Below are positions 1 through 15,706 of a DNA stretch of 34,729 nt, one piece after another. A model generated the notes under the pieces. The model saw only the letters and a program-made list of their open reading frames with translations, searched no databases and had not been told where the DNA came from. The stretch is from contig VHZZ01000038.1 in assembly GCA_009801015.1 (NCBI GenBank), positions 159,686 through 194,414 on the forward strand, in the 5' to 3' direction. Within the stretch, counting starts at the first letter, position 1, and each line of letters starts with the position of its first letter. A program made the position numbers and the translations under genes. This DNA comes from Silene noctiflora (lineage: Eukaryota; Streptophyta; Magnoliopsida; Caryophyllales; Caryophyllaceae).

Positions 1-240
1 TAGTTAATGTTGACTATCTATATTTACAATTAAACAATATTTATGTTCTAATTAATTTTATAACATCAATCATTGTTTAACTTTTACATAAATAAAGCTA
101 ATAAAATATCTCATTGGAATTATATATGCAAATTTCTACCCTTTTCAAAAATGAAGGTAAATTGCAGTAGTTTGATTAATTGTAAAATTCTCAAATATCT
201 GTATCTAAAATACCGTGCATTTGCACGGGAACTATATTAG
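1..240 (+). mobile_element. Helitron, 3' portion (5' part outside window)
   Basis: The segment ends in a short GC-rich hairpin (CCGTGCATTTGCACGG, 212-227) followed about 10 bases later by TTAG and a T, close to the Helitron 3' rule of a hairpin, then CTRR, then insertion before T. The AT-rich body aligns with the body of the complete Helitron at 27134-27452 (shared stretches include TAATTTTATAACATCAATCA). TTAG instead of CTAG suggests an aged copy. The 3' end lies 159 bases upstream of the first DUF538 start codon, so the promoter of that gene abuts or overlaps the element. Confidence 0.7.
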
Positions 241-399
241 TCCAATACTACTATGGAGTATTAACCATCGACATTTCAAATCTCGAGTCAAACTTATCAG
301 ATCCGACCACATCCAAGACTACTATATCAACCATTCAACCCCACACCAAACCACAAATTCACCAAATTATTAATTACACAAAAACTCAAGCTCTCAAAA

Positions 400-3082
400 A
401 TGGCACCAACCAAAAAACTCCCTCTCCTCATCCTCCTTCTCCTAACCATCCTCACCCTAACCCGATCCGAAACCCGTATCCAAACCCAAACCCCAACAGT
501 ATACGAAGTCCTAGCCAAATACGGTCTACCAAGCGGCTTATTACCAGACTGTGTCGAATCCTACACACTATCCGAATCCACAGGTGAATTCCAAGTTAAT
601 CTTCTTGATACTTGCTACATTAACTTCGATTACACGGTTTATTACGAGAAACGGATTACGGGTCAGCTCAAATACGGGTCGATTTTTCATTTAAAAGGTA
701 TTCAAGTCAAGAAATTGTTTCTTTGGCTTGATGTTGATGAGATTAGAGTTGATTTACCGCCTTCGAACTCGATTTATTTTCAAGTTGGGATTATTAATAA
801 GAAGCTTGGCGTTGATCAGTTCTTGAATGTTCGTTCTTGTGATAAGAATCGGTTGACTTTTGGTTCCGGTTCGAGTCTCCGTTCTTGGAATTTCAATTTT
901 GAGGTAATTTATTCGTTATTACTCTCTCCGTTCCGATCATTTGTTTTTCGAAGTTTTTAGTTAAGTTTTTCGATTTTTTTCCGAGTGTCCCTTATATTAT
1001 TACTCATCTGCCCGCTAAAAATTTTCGCCCCGGAACTCAAATCCTGGCTCCGCCACCGGTTAATATGATAATTGTGTATTTACATGTCTTATTAAAAAAA
1101 TCCGAGATGTTTTAGCCTAGTGGTTAAGACGGTTAAAATGGAGGTATAGTGGACGGCTCAGGTTCGAATCCCTCTTCCCCTATATATTCATGGTCAAAGC
1201 AAAGTCTTGAAGATCATGCAAAAGCAAATGGGGTGCTTGGTTTTGAAGGGATAAGTATATTTTGGATGTTGGATGTTGGATGTCTCGATCATTTGTTTAC
1301 GTTTCAGGGGCATAGACTTTACGGAGTACTCCTTATGCCCCATTCATTTGGAGGGAGTGTATTATTTAGATTACCAGGTACTCCAAAGTAGATTGTTGAC
1401 TATACTTGTCAAGAAACATCTGAACCAAAAGTTTAAGCTGATGGTTGAAATCCCAAGATCGGTTTTATATTCTAACAATACTATTGTTATTTATAGCTCA
1501 AATTATTGGTATTTGAGTCAATTGATGCCAACTTTGACCATGATGTTTTGAGATGGGGGATTTATAATCTTAGGGAAGTAGATTTTGTGATAAATGTTTC
1601 GTTATTGTGAATTTGTGATTACGTCAAGAATACTGAATCATCGTAGAAAGAATGTGATTGCTTGGTTATAGTGGCATCAGTAACCGGGCTGCAATTAATT
1701 GATCCCACAGCCGATTGCATCTAGTTATTGAGTTCAGCTATAAACTTAGCTTAGCAACTTTTCAAATACAAATGAGCTCAGCAACTTTCATATAGGTGTA
1801 ATTACAAGCGGTCGTAGGATTTTCCTTTGTTTCCGTTGAGCTAGAATCCAATTATGTTGGTTGAATGCATGGTTAGCTTTTAAGCTCCTCCCCATCTTTT
1901 GTACACAAATTTTGCCATATTTACTTGTTTTGAGAATTTGAGTATAGATTCACCTCAAAGACGTGTTTCTGTCATCGTTCTGTCACCGTTAGTGTTGTCC
2001 GACTCTAATTGTCAGTTTAGAAAAGTATTTTCGAAACAGTTGGTGGCTTGGTGTTGGAGGAGTTCAGCGAAGAACTTTGAAATTGATTTGTGTTGGTTGT
2101 ACAATTGGTTATCTCATTGAAAGTTTATGTTGGTAGTCTAGATTGAGCGATAATGTATGCAAGTGTTCTACCAAAAGTAGGATTACAGTTCTGATCCCCA
2201 AAGGACAGTAATTTGGATATGGAACTTTCTGAGTATACATTTTGTTTTCCGATGAACTTTGATCTGATTACGTGAGGTTAGCTAGTTAAAATAGGTTTCT
2301 TATCTTTTGTCATTCTGGCTGTTTAACGAGCACATTGATGACAATGACAATGATTACAAGTTTGGCGCTTTGATACTACTAATCCGCAATTGAACGCCTA
2401 TAATTCCATGTTCGAGAGAGTTCCACAATATCGTACTCTGTTACGAATTTGGTTGCTTTCTGTTACCCCACAACATTGACAGAAAATTATTCCTCATTTT
2501 TCAGTCACTTGACTACTTGAGATCTAAAATTAGACTTTTCAAAGCCAAATCTTCAATTCCGTATTAATTTCGCAAGGACAAACAAACATTGGATTATGGT
2601 CATGAAATTGTCGTAGTTTGAAATAGGTGGTGTATCTATTTGAGTGTTGCATTGTTGGCCTGTTGCCTAAAAATGGCCCATGTCATGTGGTGAGCCTGTG
2701 AATCTGTGATACCTTCTGTGTAGTTGTGCTACAAATGCTGCAGAAGTTTCCCTTTCTTATTCTTTGTCACATACTATGCTAGCCTATGTGGGCTCTTGCT
2801 GCTTTGTCCACACTTTTTTCGTTCTAACTATCCTGCCAATGACGGTTGGTCGGGCGGTTCAGTATCGACTGTAAGGTCTGTAGCACCCAAAAATTGGGAA
2901 GCTGAAGAGATTTTGGCGCCTGCACATTGACGGAGTTAGCTGTTACAATGCATGAAATGTTGCCGATCCCCTTTATATACAGAGTACTTGGTTCATTTAC
3001 TAATTACTAATGTTTTGATTAACGTCGTTTGCAGCTTCCACCTGGTGTTAATGATGACATCCCGATGCTGCTGACAGAGTAG
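400..3082 (+). CDS. DUF538 family secreted protein, two exons
   Basis: Exon 1 is 400-903 and exon 2 is 3035-3082; the 2131-base intron has a GAG|GTAATT donor and a TTTGCAG acceptor and is phase 0. The spliced protein is 183 residues. Residues 1-23 look like a signal peptide (basic MAPTKK, then a leucine-rich core). DUF538 covers about 33-140: the GLPSGLLPDCV motif, LFLWLDVDEIRVDLPP and YFQVGIINKKLGV are all family hallmarks. Exon 2 supplies the typical tail LPPGVNDDIPMLLTE. The biochemical function of DUF538 proteins is not established; some are linked to stress or membrane association. It is convergent with a related gene at 5328-5843, and both share the block from the GLP motif to the VRSC/VHSC motif, so they are paralogues. 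The intron carries a Stowaway-like MITE and tRNA-derived sequence. If the intron is retained, translation ends at 960 (186 aa). Confidence 0.9.
920..1361. mobile_element. Stowaway-like MITE, interrupted, in DUF538 intron
   Basis: The left end reads TACTCTCTCCGTTCCGATCA and the right end GGAGGGAGTGTA, the familiar Stowaway (Tc1/mariner) terminal repeats with TA at the edges. A second internal CGATCATTTGTTTACG at about 1287 suggests a composite of two copies or an interrupted one. The tRNA-derived block at 1104-1175 lies inside it. Confidence 0.5.
1104..1175 (+). mobile_element. tRNA-derived SINE-like head with A and B boxes
   Basis: TAGCCTAGTGG (1113-1123) resembles a polymerase III A box and GGTTCGAATCC (1161-1171) is a perfect B box, about 48 bases apart. 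There is no cloverleaf, so this is not a tRNA gene. I could not find a convincing target-site duplication or tail, so the outer limits are unknown. Confidence 0.5.
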
Positions 3083-4129
3083 GGACGATGCATCCTTCTA
3101 AACACAGATTTGAGATGGCCGATGCCTCAACACTAGCAGGAGAGTTCGGTCTCCAATCTGCTTATTAGGATTACTAATGCATAATATGTAGGTTTTTATG
3201 AAGAAAATTGTATGTAGTCACCCTCGAACTTTAAACTGAGGGTTTACAAACCGGATTATGTTTTATGTACTCCGTATGTCGTGAATTCGAATCTGTAAAA
3301 CTCCTGTAATGATGCTATCAATCCTATCAGCATTCACTGAGAACACAAAATGTTCCCTACTTGTGATTGCTTTGTTTAGTAAACGAGTGTTTAACCGATA
3401 AAGGACCGTCTTACACTGAAACACAATCTTATATTATACAACCCGTCTTACTTGTGACGGTCACAAGCTTGTATAGTCACCAACTATCTTATTTTACACC
3501 ATTATTGAATCTTGTGTAGTTGCCTATTCCATGACCAATTGCTGCATCACCTTGACCTGAGGTAGCAACTGCAAAGAACAACACGTAAGGTAGCAATATC
3601 CGTCTTAAACTCAAAACGAATCAAATATGGTAGATGTGAGCTAAAACTGATGCCTAAGGATAAACATAAAGTTTGCCCTAATGCACAAGTATAAGAGTAT
3701 ATTTGACTCGTTTTCATTTTAAGACGGATACCGCCGTACTGCAGCTAGTTAAGCTCAATATTTCGCAAATTTGTAGGTATCAAAATCTCGGTTTTACACT
3801 AAATGTAAAACGGCTCAAGTTAGTGTCATTATACGGGTTAAAAATAGTTTTCGCATCTTTTATTATTCAAGGCAAGATAGTATAGAGTATATTTTTTTAA
3901 CGGGTCAGATTAAATTAGGGTCAGTTGGAACTTGCGTAGCGATTTACGAGTCTTGACCCTAAATAAAAGCTATATATAATTCAATTTTTTAACGATGTTT
4001 GTCATTTAAAGTAATAATATTAATCATGTTCTGTGAAAGTTACAAATGAAGTCTAAAATCTTTAATTTTATTTGCAAGTTGCAATTAAACTTTAATCATA
4101 TTTATTTCAACCTTTTTATAATAACAATG
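3083..4129. other. Repeat-rich spacer downstream of first DUF538 gene
   Basis: No gene is supported here. It contains scraps of the GTGACGG repeat style (CTTACTTGTGACGGTCACAAG near 3448, AAGACGGATA near 3722). On the minus strand, 3480-3590 reads as an uninterrupted coding-like stretch ending in a stop, discussed in the findings. The rest is AT-rich. Confidence 0.5.
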
Positions 4130-4173
4130 TCTTTAATAGCATATCCGTGCAATTTGCACGGGTTTAAGACTAG
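4130..4173 (+). mobile_element. Helitron 3' terminus
   Basis: The hairpin CCGTGCAATTTGCACGG (4145-4161) is followed by nine bases, then CTAG (4170-4173) and T. This matches the 3' ends at 240 and 27452. The 5' end was not located; the AT-rich sequence from about 3960 is probably its body. Confidence 0.65.
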
Positions 4174-4693
4174 TAAAAATTATGAAAGTTTTCCCTCCAA
4201 AATGCACTTCATTAAATAAGGAAACAAATAATTTTTTTCTTTCATTGAACCATTATCCTTACATTAAACTATAATTTCTTCATTAAACTCTAATTATAAA
4301 ATTTTTAATTGAAATAAAATATAGTTGAAAATAAAATCATTAAAATACACATTTTATGACATTACCCAATTATTTCGATTTGTTTTACCGATTTAATTTT
4401 TTTCCTCAAATAAAAAATGGAATGAGGTGAAATGAAATTAGTGAAATGACAATTTATTTTGGATAAAAACTGGATTAACGCCTATTATGATTATATCCAT
4501 TATGATATCTGATTTTATTAACAATGTTATCAGTTAATATTGATGTTTTTAGTAGATGCAATAATATAAAATTATTTTTAAAAATAATGTTGACAAAATA
4601 TTTCGAGTAAATATAATCTTATTCGGGTTAAAACATTAAAGTTTCTTTTTTCCTACTCTTAATATAAAATATTATCAACAACAGTTAATTTTA

Positions 4694-5244
4694 AAGTAAA
4701 TTATAAATAACTCTCGTATCTTTTTTGAAATAACTCTCTTTTATAATTTTTTATTCAAATAACTCCCTTATAAAACTTGTTTTTTAACAAATCAATGTCT
4801 ATTCACCGGAACTAGGTTTATTTTTTATGATTTGATCGATTTACTCTTTCTTATAACATAATCCCTACATTAATACTATGTTTTCATAACCTATGACCAA
4901 TTACAAACTTCTCTCAAATCTAATACACTCGAATCATGCACTATGAACGAAGAAGAATAAAACATAAATTCACCGTTTTATGTTATTTTAAGGAACAACA
5001 ACCGTTTTATGTTATTTTAAGGAACAACATAGTGAGTAAATGGGTAGAATAGTAATTTAACCTCTTATATAAGAGAAAAATGAATTTTTGGCCGGAAAAT
5101 TTTAAAAAAAAGTTTTATTCCGGTAAAGAGGCATTGATTTGTATAAAAATATGTTTTCAAAGAGAATTATTTAAAAAAAAAAATTATAAAAGGGGATTAT
5201 TTCAAAAAAATTGATTATATAAAAAAATTATTTATAATTTACTC
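4694..5244. mobile_element. Mutator-like element with long terminal inverted repeats
   Basis: The ends are AAGTAAATTATAAATAA and its complement with one difference. Inverted similarity continues for roughly 100 bases (arms about 4694-4815 and 5130-5244). It is flanked by 9-base near-identical direct repeats, TTAATTTTA (4685-4693) and TTGATTTTA (5245-5253), the duplication size typical of Mutator-like elements. It encodes no transposase. Inside is a perfect 29-base tandem duplication, 4972-5000 and 5001-5029. Confidence 0.7.
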
Positions 5245-5327
5245 TTGATTTTATTATTAAATTTCTACCGAAGTTAAACAAAATAACAATTTACTAGTTA
5301 GCTATTACGGCCTAATCTTGTTTAGTG

Positions 5328-5843
5328 TCACGGCCCTGAGTTAATACTATCGTAACTCGAAAAAAAAGGAAAACTAACCTTGGTAATTAGTCTTTTACTA
5401 GGCGAACAAGAATGAACAGCTTGAAACAATTCAACATCAAGCTTCCGATTAACAAGTCCAACTTGAAAATAAACAAGATTCTGCGGAGGCAAATCGACTT
5501 TAATCTCGTCAACATCAACCCAAAACAAATATCGTTTCATTCTCAGACCCGTCAATTTAGTAATCGAACCAAGTTTCAAAAACCCGCTAACTCGCTTGTC
5601 GTATGACAGCAAATAATTATCTAACTGTACGTAACATGGTTGTTCAGCTAATTCTACCTGCAATTCCCCGTCTTCAGGATTGAATGTGTAGTTTTTTACG
5701 CAGTCCGGTATGATGCCGGGCGGTAACCCGAATTGTGGCAGGATTTCATGGATGGTTGCGGTTGTGGTTGCGGTTTCGTGGGATGGTGTAATTGTGAGGA
5801 GGATTAGCAGAGAAGAGAGAATTGTAATAGATAATGAAGCCAT
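5328..5843 (-). CDS. DUF538 family protein, last exon not identified
   Basis: The start is taken at 5843 (MASLSITILSS), which begins a good signal peptide; an in-frame ATG at 5906 would add 21 residues with no signal-like character. DUF538 hallmarks follow: GLPPGIIPDCV, LFWVDVDEIKVDLPP, YFQVGLVNRKLDV and the VHSC motif. A strong donor AAG|GTTAGT ends exon 1 at 5379 (155 codons, phase 0). If it is not used, the frame reads on to a stop at 5328 (171 residues). A tail like the LPPGVNDDIPMLLTE of the neighbour should lie in a second exon, but none is clearly visible down to 3083. A weak candidate acceptor (TTCTTTGCAG) gives an exon at 3568-3524, 14 codons and a stop, with poor similarity. A Mutator-like element sits just downstream at 4694-5244. 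The gene may be intact with a divergent exon, or truncated. Confidence 0.75.
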   Translation of the reverse strand: MASLSITILSSLLILLTITPSHETATTTATIHEILPQFGLPPGIIPDCVKNYTFNPEDGELQVELAEQPCYVQLDNYLLSYDKRVSGFLKLGSITKLTGLRMKRYLFWVDVDEIKVDLPPQNLVYFQVGLVNRKLDVELFQAVHSCSPSKRLITKVSFPFFSSYDSINSGP

Positions 5844-6046
5844 GAATCTGATGCATATAAATTTTCTGTGTTTTTCTGTGTATAAATAGCAGTAGCAGTT
5901 CAGCACAGGTGTCGTGTACGCCTGTTTCTGGTGTTTGATAAATCCTGTTTCAGGTTATTTAATTTGACTCCGTCACGGAAAAACTAGACGGGTTTCTTCG
6001 GTGATTCCGAGTAGGCGAGTTTTGATACCACCCTCTTATCTAGGAC

Positions 6047-6570
6047 TAGACCTCGCAAACAGGTAAGGTCGTGTCGTATTCGTGTCAACTTTAAACGGAT
6101 CACTACTACCTCAACCCTAACCCGACTCAATTACATAAACGGGTCATTTGTCTCAACCCTAACCCGACTCATTTAACTTTTCTATAACCCAACCCGACCT
6201 GTTTAACCCATTTATTATTAAGCAAGTCATTTTTAACCCATTCAACCCGTTTAACCCAATAAATTAATTAAATAAACTCCGCATTGTAGTCATATTATCC
6301 CAAAAATAACGAATGAAAATGCTTGTTTTTAAGTTGTTTGGTTGAATTATTGACTCAACCCAAATATATTATGACACTTTTAAATAAATGGGTTATTCGA
6401 GTCGGGTTCTTGTCAAAAGAGCTCGACCCTAACCCGACCCATTTAAGTTCCGTGTCGTGTCCGTGTCAACCCAATTACTTAAATGGGTCATAATGTCTTG
6501 ACTTTAACCCGCTAATTTCGTGTCGGGTTCGTGTCGTGTTTTCGGGCCGTGTCAATAATTGCCGCCTCTA
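6047..6570. mobile_element. Non-autonomous hAT element, 524 bp
   Basis: The left end is TAGACCTCGCAAAC and the complement of the right end is TAGAGGCGGCAATT, imperfect inverted repeats of the TAGRGGTGGCAA type. It is flanked by an 8-base duplication with one mismatch, TCTAGGAC (6039-6046) and TCTAGAAC (6571-6578), diagnostic of hAT. The body is rich in AACCCGACCC and CGTGTCGGGTTCGTGTCG. No transposase is encoded. Confidence 0.8.
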
Positions 6571-6589
6571 TCTAGAACATATAAAGGGA

Positions 6590-6830
6590 TAAAATCCCTT
6601 GTGCGATGGTCTTTCCGTGTTTTTTTGACAAAATGTGATCACTTTTTGGTAAATAGTTGTCACTTTATAGTAAATTGTGACCACCTTGAAAAAATGAACA
6701 ATTTTTTATGCTAAAAAGTGGTCACTTTTTACCCAAAAATGATAACAATTTACCAAAAAATGGTCATTTTTTTCCTGGTCGCACGTACGACGGTCTTAAA
6801 ATAGAATTTGCGAAAGGGATATTAGTAAGT
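6590..6830. repeat. Fold-back repeat rich in GTCACTTTTTGGTAAA motifs
   Basis: The left half has GATCACTTTTTGGTAAA, GTCACTTTATAGTAAA and GTGACCACC. The right half has the reverse arrangement (GGTCACTTTTTACC, AACAATTTACCAAAAAATGG), so the block folds on itself. The outer motifs TGTGCGATGGTCTT and CGTACGACGGTCTT may be degraded termini. There is no clear target duplication. Confidence 0.5.
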
Positions 6831-7822
6831 TTAAACTTGTAAATTAAAAAGAAACAAAATTGTTGAGTTTGGAATTCGTGACCAATATATATGGTCACCC
6901 AAAGTTTGTTTGGTTAAAAAAAAACTTTGACACGCAATAACTCCTAGTCAAGGGATCTAAATACGATAATTTTTTTTTTTCCAAATCGGAGTTCTTGGAA
7001 AGATGATCGATTTGAAAAAAAAAATTATCACTATCTGAAATCGTAAACACGAGTTATGCCTCTTAAAGTTCCCCGTATCAAAAAATTTGGTATTTCGGGC
7101 AAAATGTCAAATCTCAAAGGCACCGGATGTATTTTTCGTAATTAAAACTCACAATACTTCCAACTTTACTTCACACTTCCTATGTAGGTAGGAAACATAT
7201 TGACTAAGCAAAAACTATAATATTTTTATTGTACTATGAAATGCAAAAATGATAAAGAGCAAGTGAGAAGGGGCCGTGAGAGGTCACAGACTTGTGACGG
7301 CTATAAGTAAGACGGTTTGAAACATTTTATTGTCTTAATTCAATTTTGTTTCTAGGTAGAGACTTTAGAGTTTAAATTTAATTCTCTTTAAACATTTTTT
7401 GAAAATTTGAAAAATATTGATTTCTCAGTGAAATGATTTTTTTAAACTAATAATCAACATTTTATATTTTTATTCAAACTATTTTTGGACATAACAATAC
7501 CCACCCCCACCAAAAGATTTCAAATTGCAATCATTAATTATTTTGAAAGTATATTAATCAAACTTTAAAATCTTCCTACAAATAATCCATTTTTTCTTTT
7601 TCTTAATAAAGTGAAATTATTTTGTTATTTCACACAACTATTTGTAGTAATCAAGTGGACCTAACAAACACGTTAATCAAGTAAAGTATAAATAGTGTCA
7701 TTTCGAATTCGGATCATATGACTATACAACTATTGAGCCAAATAAATTAAAATTAAGGCATTTCGCGATCAATAAGCTAGTTTACCTTATCTTCCTAACA
7801 AGCTACTTCGTATATCCTATAT

Positions 7823-7992
7823 CAAAGCGTCTCCCTTGTGACGGGTAATGCCACTCACAAAACGAATAAAGCAAAAGGTGGGGGCACCCCTCCACTTGCT
7901 TTCCTCTCTCCTCTCATGGGTCATTTGTGAGTAAAAGTGGTACCCGTCTTCTCAAAGTAACGGATACCTTCCGTCACAAATGAGAATTGCCC
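7823..7992 (+). mobile_element. Mutator-like MITE, 170 bp, perfect 9-bp TSD
   Basis: The ends are CAAAGCGTCTCCCTTGTGACGG and the inverse of GGGCAATTCTCATTTGTGACGG. The 9-base direct repeats ATCCTATAT at 7814-7822 and 7993-8001 are identical. The interior has GGTGGGGGCACCCCTCC. A second copy in the opposite orientation lies at 23276-23460. The perfect duplication implies a recent insertion. Confidence 0.85.
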
Positions 7993-8379
7993 ATCCTATA
8001 TAAGGATACTAATCATTAGAGACATTAACTATTCCGATATAATCACGTTTAGTTAAGTAAATTCAACTCATAATAACAAAATTACACAAATGTAATGATT
8101 TACAATAAACTTCTATGTATATACTACATAATACAAATGATAATTATATTTTCACCAAGGGACACATTGATTCATGAAGAGACGTTAATATCTTCTTTCA
8201 CATTCCGCGTATACCTTCTCTCCGTCAGCACACTCCAATATCGTCAATATACTCCAATATAAATCAAAACCAAGTCATTTACTCGACTCCAAATCAATTA
8301 CGAATCAAATTATTCAAATCAATTCAATTTTATCAATTCGAGTAAATAATTAAAATCAATTTTTTTTCTTTTCAAACAG

Positions 8380-8697
8380 TAAGTAAATTATACATATGAT
8401 GTACTACCACCATTTTTATAGTTTTTGAGCATTATAATAAAGTTTTTAAGTTTTGTTTTGAAAATTTTGAGTTTTACCATAAAGTTTCCGAGTTCATTCA
8501 TTTACACATTAAGCTCAAAAAATTACAATAAAATTCAAAAACATTACATATAAGCTTAGTTAAATTTGAGTTTTGACGGAAAAAATAAATTAAAATATAA
8601 CTTATAAACTTCAATAAGCTCTGGAAAAATATATATATATATACTCAAAAACAAATAAATTATGAGGTAATACATCCGATGTATGTTCCTTTTCCTC
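8380..8697 (+). mobile_element. MITE-like element with TACATCCGATGTA ends, copy A
   Basis: The empty site in copy 2 of the duplication bounds it. The ends carry TACATATGATGTACTACC and GGTAATACATCCGATGTA; the interior repeats AGCTCAAAAA/AAACTCAAAAA motifs. An inverted, longer copy is at 23540-23902. No transposase and no clear target duplication, so the superfamily is not assigned. Confidence 0.65.
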
Positions 8698-8935
8698 TTC
8701 GTCTTACCTCTGACGTGAGACAAATGGACACTCCCACTTGCAAGCTTGTGACGTGTTCACTCCCGTCATAAGTGAGAATTTGTGATTATTATTTTTGGCT
8801 CACTTAGATCAATTACGAATCAAATTATTCAAATCAATTCAATTTTACCAATCCGAGTAAATAATTAAAACCAAAAATAATTTTTTTTTTCAGTTCGTCT
8901 TGCCTGTGACGTGAGACGAAGGGACATTCCCACTT

Positions 8936-9098
8936 AGGATTCAAAATCTCGGCCGAGTTGTATCGGATTTTCACTCTACCGATACGAGATATCGCCCGAG
9001 AAATCACCGAGATTCACCGCGATCCGTCCGCAACGGCCGATTAAGGACCAGTTTTACCGCTACCGCAACTATGACCGATACCGAGATTTAAAACCATG
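8936..9098. mobile_element. Mutator-like MITE, 163 bp, nested
   Basis: The left end AGGATTCAAAATCTCGG matches the complement of the right end (ATGGTTTTAAATCTCGG) at 13 of 17 positions. Flanks are TTCCCACTT (8927-8935) and CTCCCACCT (9099-9107), 7 of 9 identical. The uninterrupted sequence at 8726-8750 in the other duplication copy shows the empty site directly. Confidence 0.75.
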
Positions 9099-9309
9099 CT
9101 CCCACCTGCAAGCTTGTGACGTGTTCACTCCCGTCACAAATGATTTTTTTTTTTTTTTTTTTTTGGTTTACTAAGATCCAAAAAAAAATAAATTAATATT
9201 TTTCTAATTATTTTATTTTAATTATTTTCAAAAAAAAAAGGAGTGGTGAACGGATCAAGATGAAAATCCAGAGTAATATTTTGTGGAATTGTTGGTACTT
9301 GTACAATCC

Positions 9310-9587
9310 ACCACCACCGCTACTCTTTCCCTCTCTCCTCCCCCTCCCTTCCCTTTCTCTCCCTTCCATTTCCCTCCCTCTTATTTTCCCACTCTTATTA
9401 TCTTTATTATTTTTTTATTTTTATATTTTTTCCTTTTCATTTTTTTCCTTTCATTTCCTTTCTCTCTCTATCTCTTCCTTTCGGAAACGGAACGACGGTG
9501 TCGAAAGGGGGAAAATCGCGAAATCTAGGGTTTCCGATTTTGAATCGAAGAATACAAAAGATCTGATTTTTTGATTTTGCGGAGAAG
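9310..9587 (+). promoter_or_regulatory. Pyrimidine-rich leader region of PP2A gene
   Basis: From about 9310 to 9480 the plus strand is almost all C and T (CTCTTTCCCTCTCTCCTCCC and similar), then turns into ordinary leader sequence ending at the ATG at 9588. CT-rich tracts just upstream of plant housekeeping genes commonly mark the core promoter or 5' leader. No clear TATA box was found; the transcription start is not determined. The apparent reading frame across the tract is low complexity and not a gene. Confidence 0.5.
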
Positions 9588-14938
<5,351 letters not shown>

Positions 14939-15706
14939 ATTCAGCAGCCGAACAAGGTGGTTTCTGGTACTACATTGAGGGGGAGCTGTCTGGTGTAGCG
15001 AGGTTTATTATTATTATTATTGTTATTCTAAGGTGGCGTTTGGACACTAATCGCATGTGAGGCAAGCAGATAATCAATCTTCTTTCGACTGGATGCTCGT
15101 TCATTCAAACAACTTTTGCAGCGGGAGGCTGCAATGCTTATGGGAGCATAATTAGCATATGTAATGATTTCCGTCAACATTGTGCTATCTTTAACATCAT
15201 TTTTCTTTGCCTTTTGTCAGTCCTTTTTGGCCTCTTTTTTTTCCGTTCATTTTTTTTTTTTTATTTAGGATGGTTTAAGTAAGCGGGCGGGGGCTATGTA
15301 GAGACACTTCGTAGTTAACTTTCTATTCGAATGAGTGGTTTTATAATACTTTCCGTTATAAACGAAGTTGCTTTTTCATTTTCCGGTCTTGTGCTCCTCT
15401 CTCGGCTGTAATTTTGTGAGGGATTTGTTATGCATCGAGTATAGGTTGCTTTCTCATTTTCCGATCTTAAGCGCCTCTCTCAACTGTATTTTCGAGGATG
15501 ATCTGCCAATCATCAATTACAATTCTGTTTGGTGCCTAATGAGCTACAAGGGCAATACAATTTCGGTCCCTTACAATTTGTCGAAGTAATTATATGAGGC
15601 GACTCAGACGACTCGGGTTTAACTTTTAAGTATCAGAAAGGTAAATACAGTGGAAGTGTTGTTTATATTCACAAAATAAGATTATTATAGGTTTAACTTT
15701 TAAGTA
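14939..15706. other. Spacer between convergent PP2A and PLAT genes
   Basis: No gene seen. The first part should be the PP2A 3' UTR. A diverged ~78-base tandem duplication starts at 15370 and 15448 (GCTTTTTCATTTTCCG and GCTTTCTCATTTTCCG). A 19-20 base direct repeat, GGTTTAACTTTTAAGTATCA, occurs near 15618 and 15691, the second copy overlapping the stop region of the PLAT gene. Confidence 0.6.

Larger units (their letters stand above)
8293..9175 (+). repeat. Tandem duplication of ~197-bp backbone, each copy carrying a different insertion
   Basis: Copy 1 is 8293-8807 and copy 2 is 8808-9175. Both begin ATCAATTACGAATCAAATTA, continue through a T-rich tract and a TCGTCTT..TGACGTGAGAC segment, and end TTTTTGG(C/T)T(C/T)AC..AG. 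Copy 1 has about 318 extra bases at 8380-8697 where copy 2 reads straight across. Copy 2 has 163 extra bases at 8936-9098 where copy 1 reads straight across. It lies just upstream of the PP2A gene. Confidence 0.8.

Noticed and set aside
1104..1175. tRNA gene
   Set aside because: A and B boxes are present, but there is no acceptor stem or anticodon arm; likewise at 22537 and 34041. These are SINEs or SINE-like.
9260..9574. Two overlapping open frames (104 and 81 codons) upstream of PP2A
   Set aside because: They translate a CT-rich tract into Pro/Leu/Ser/Phe runs; low complexity, no family, and positioned as promoter or leader.
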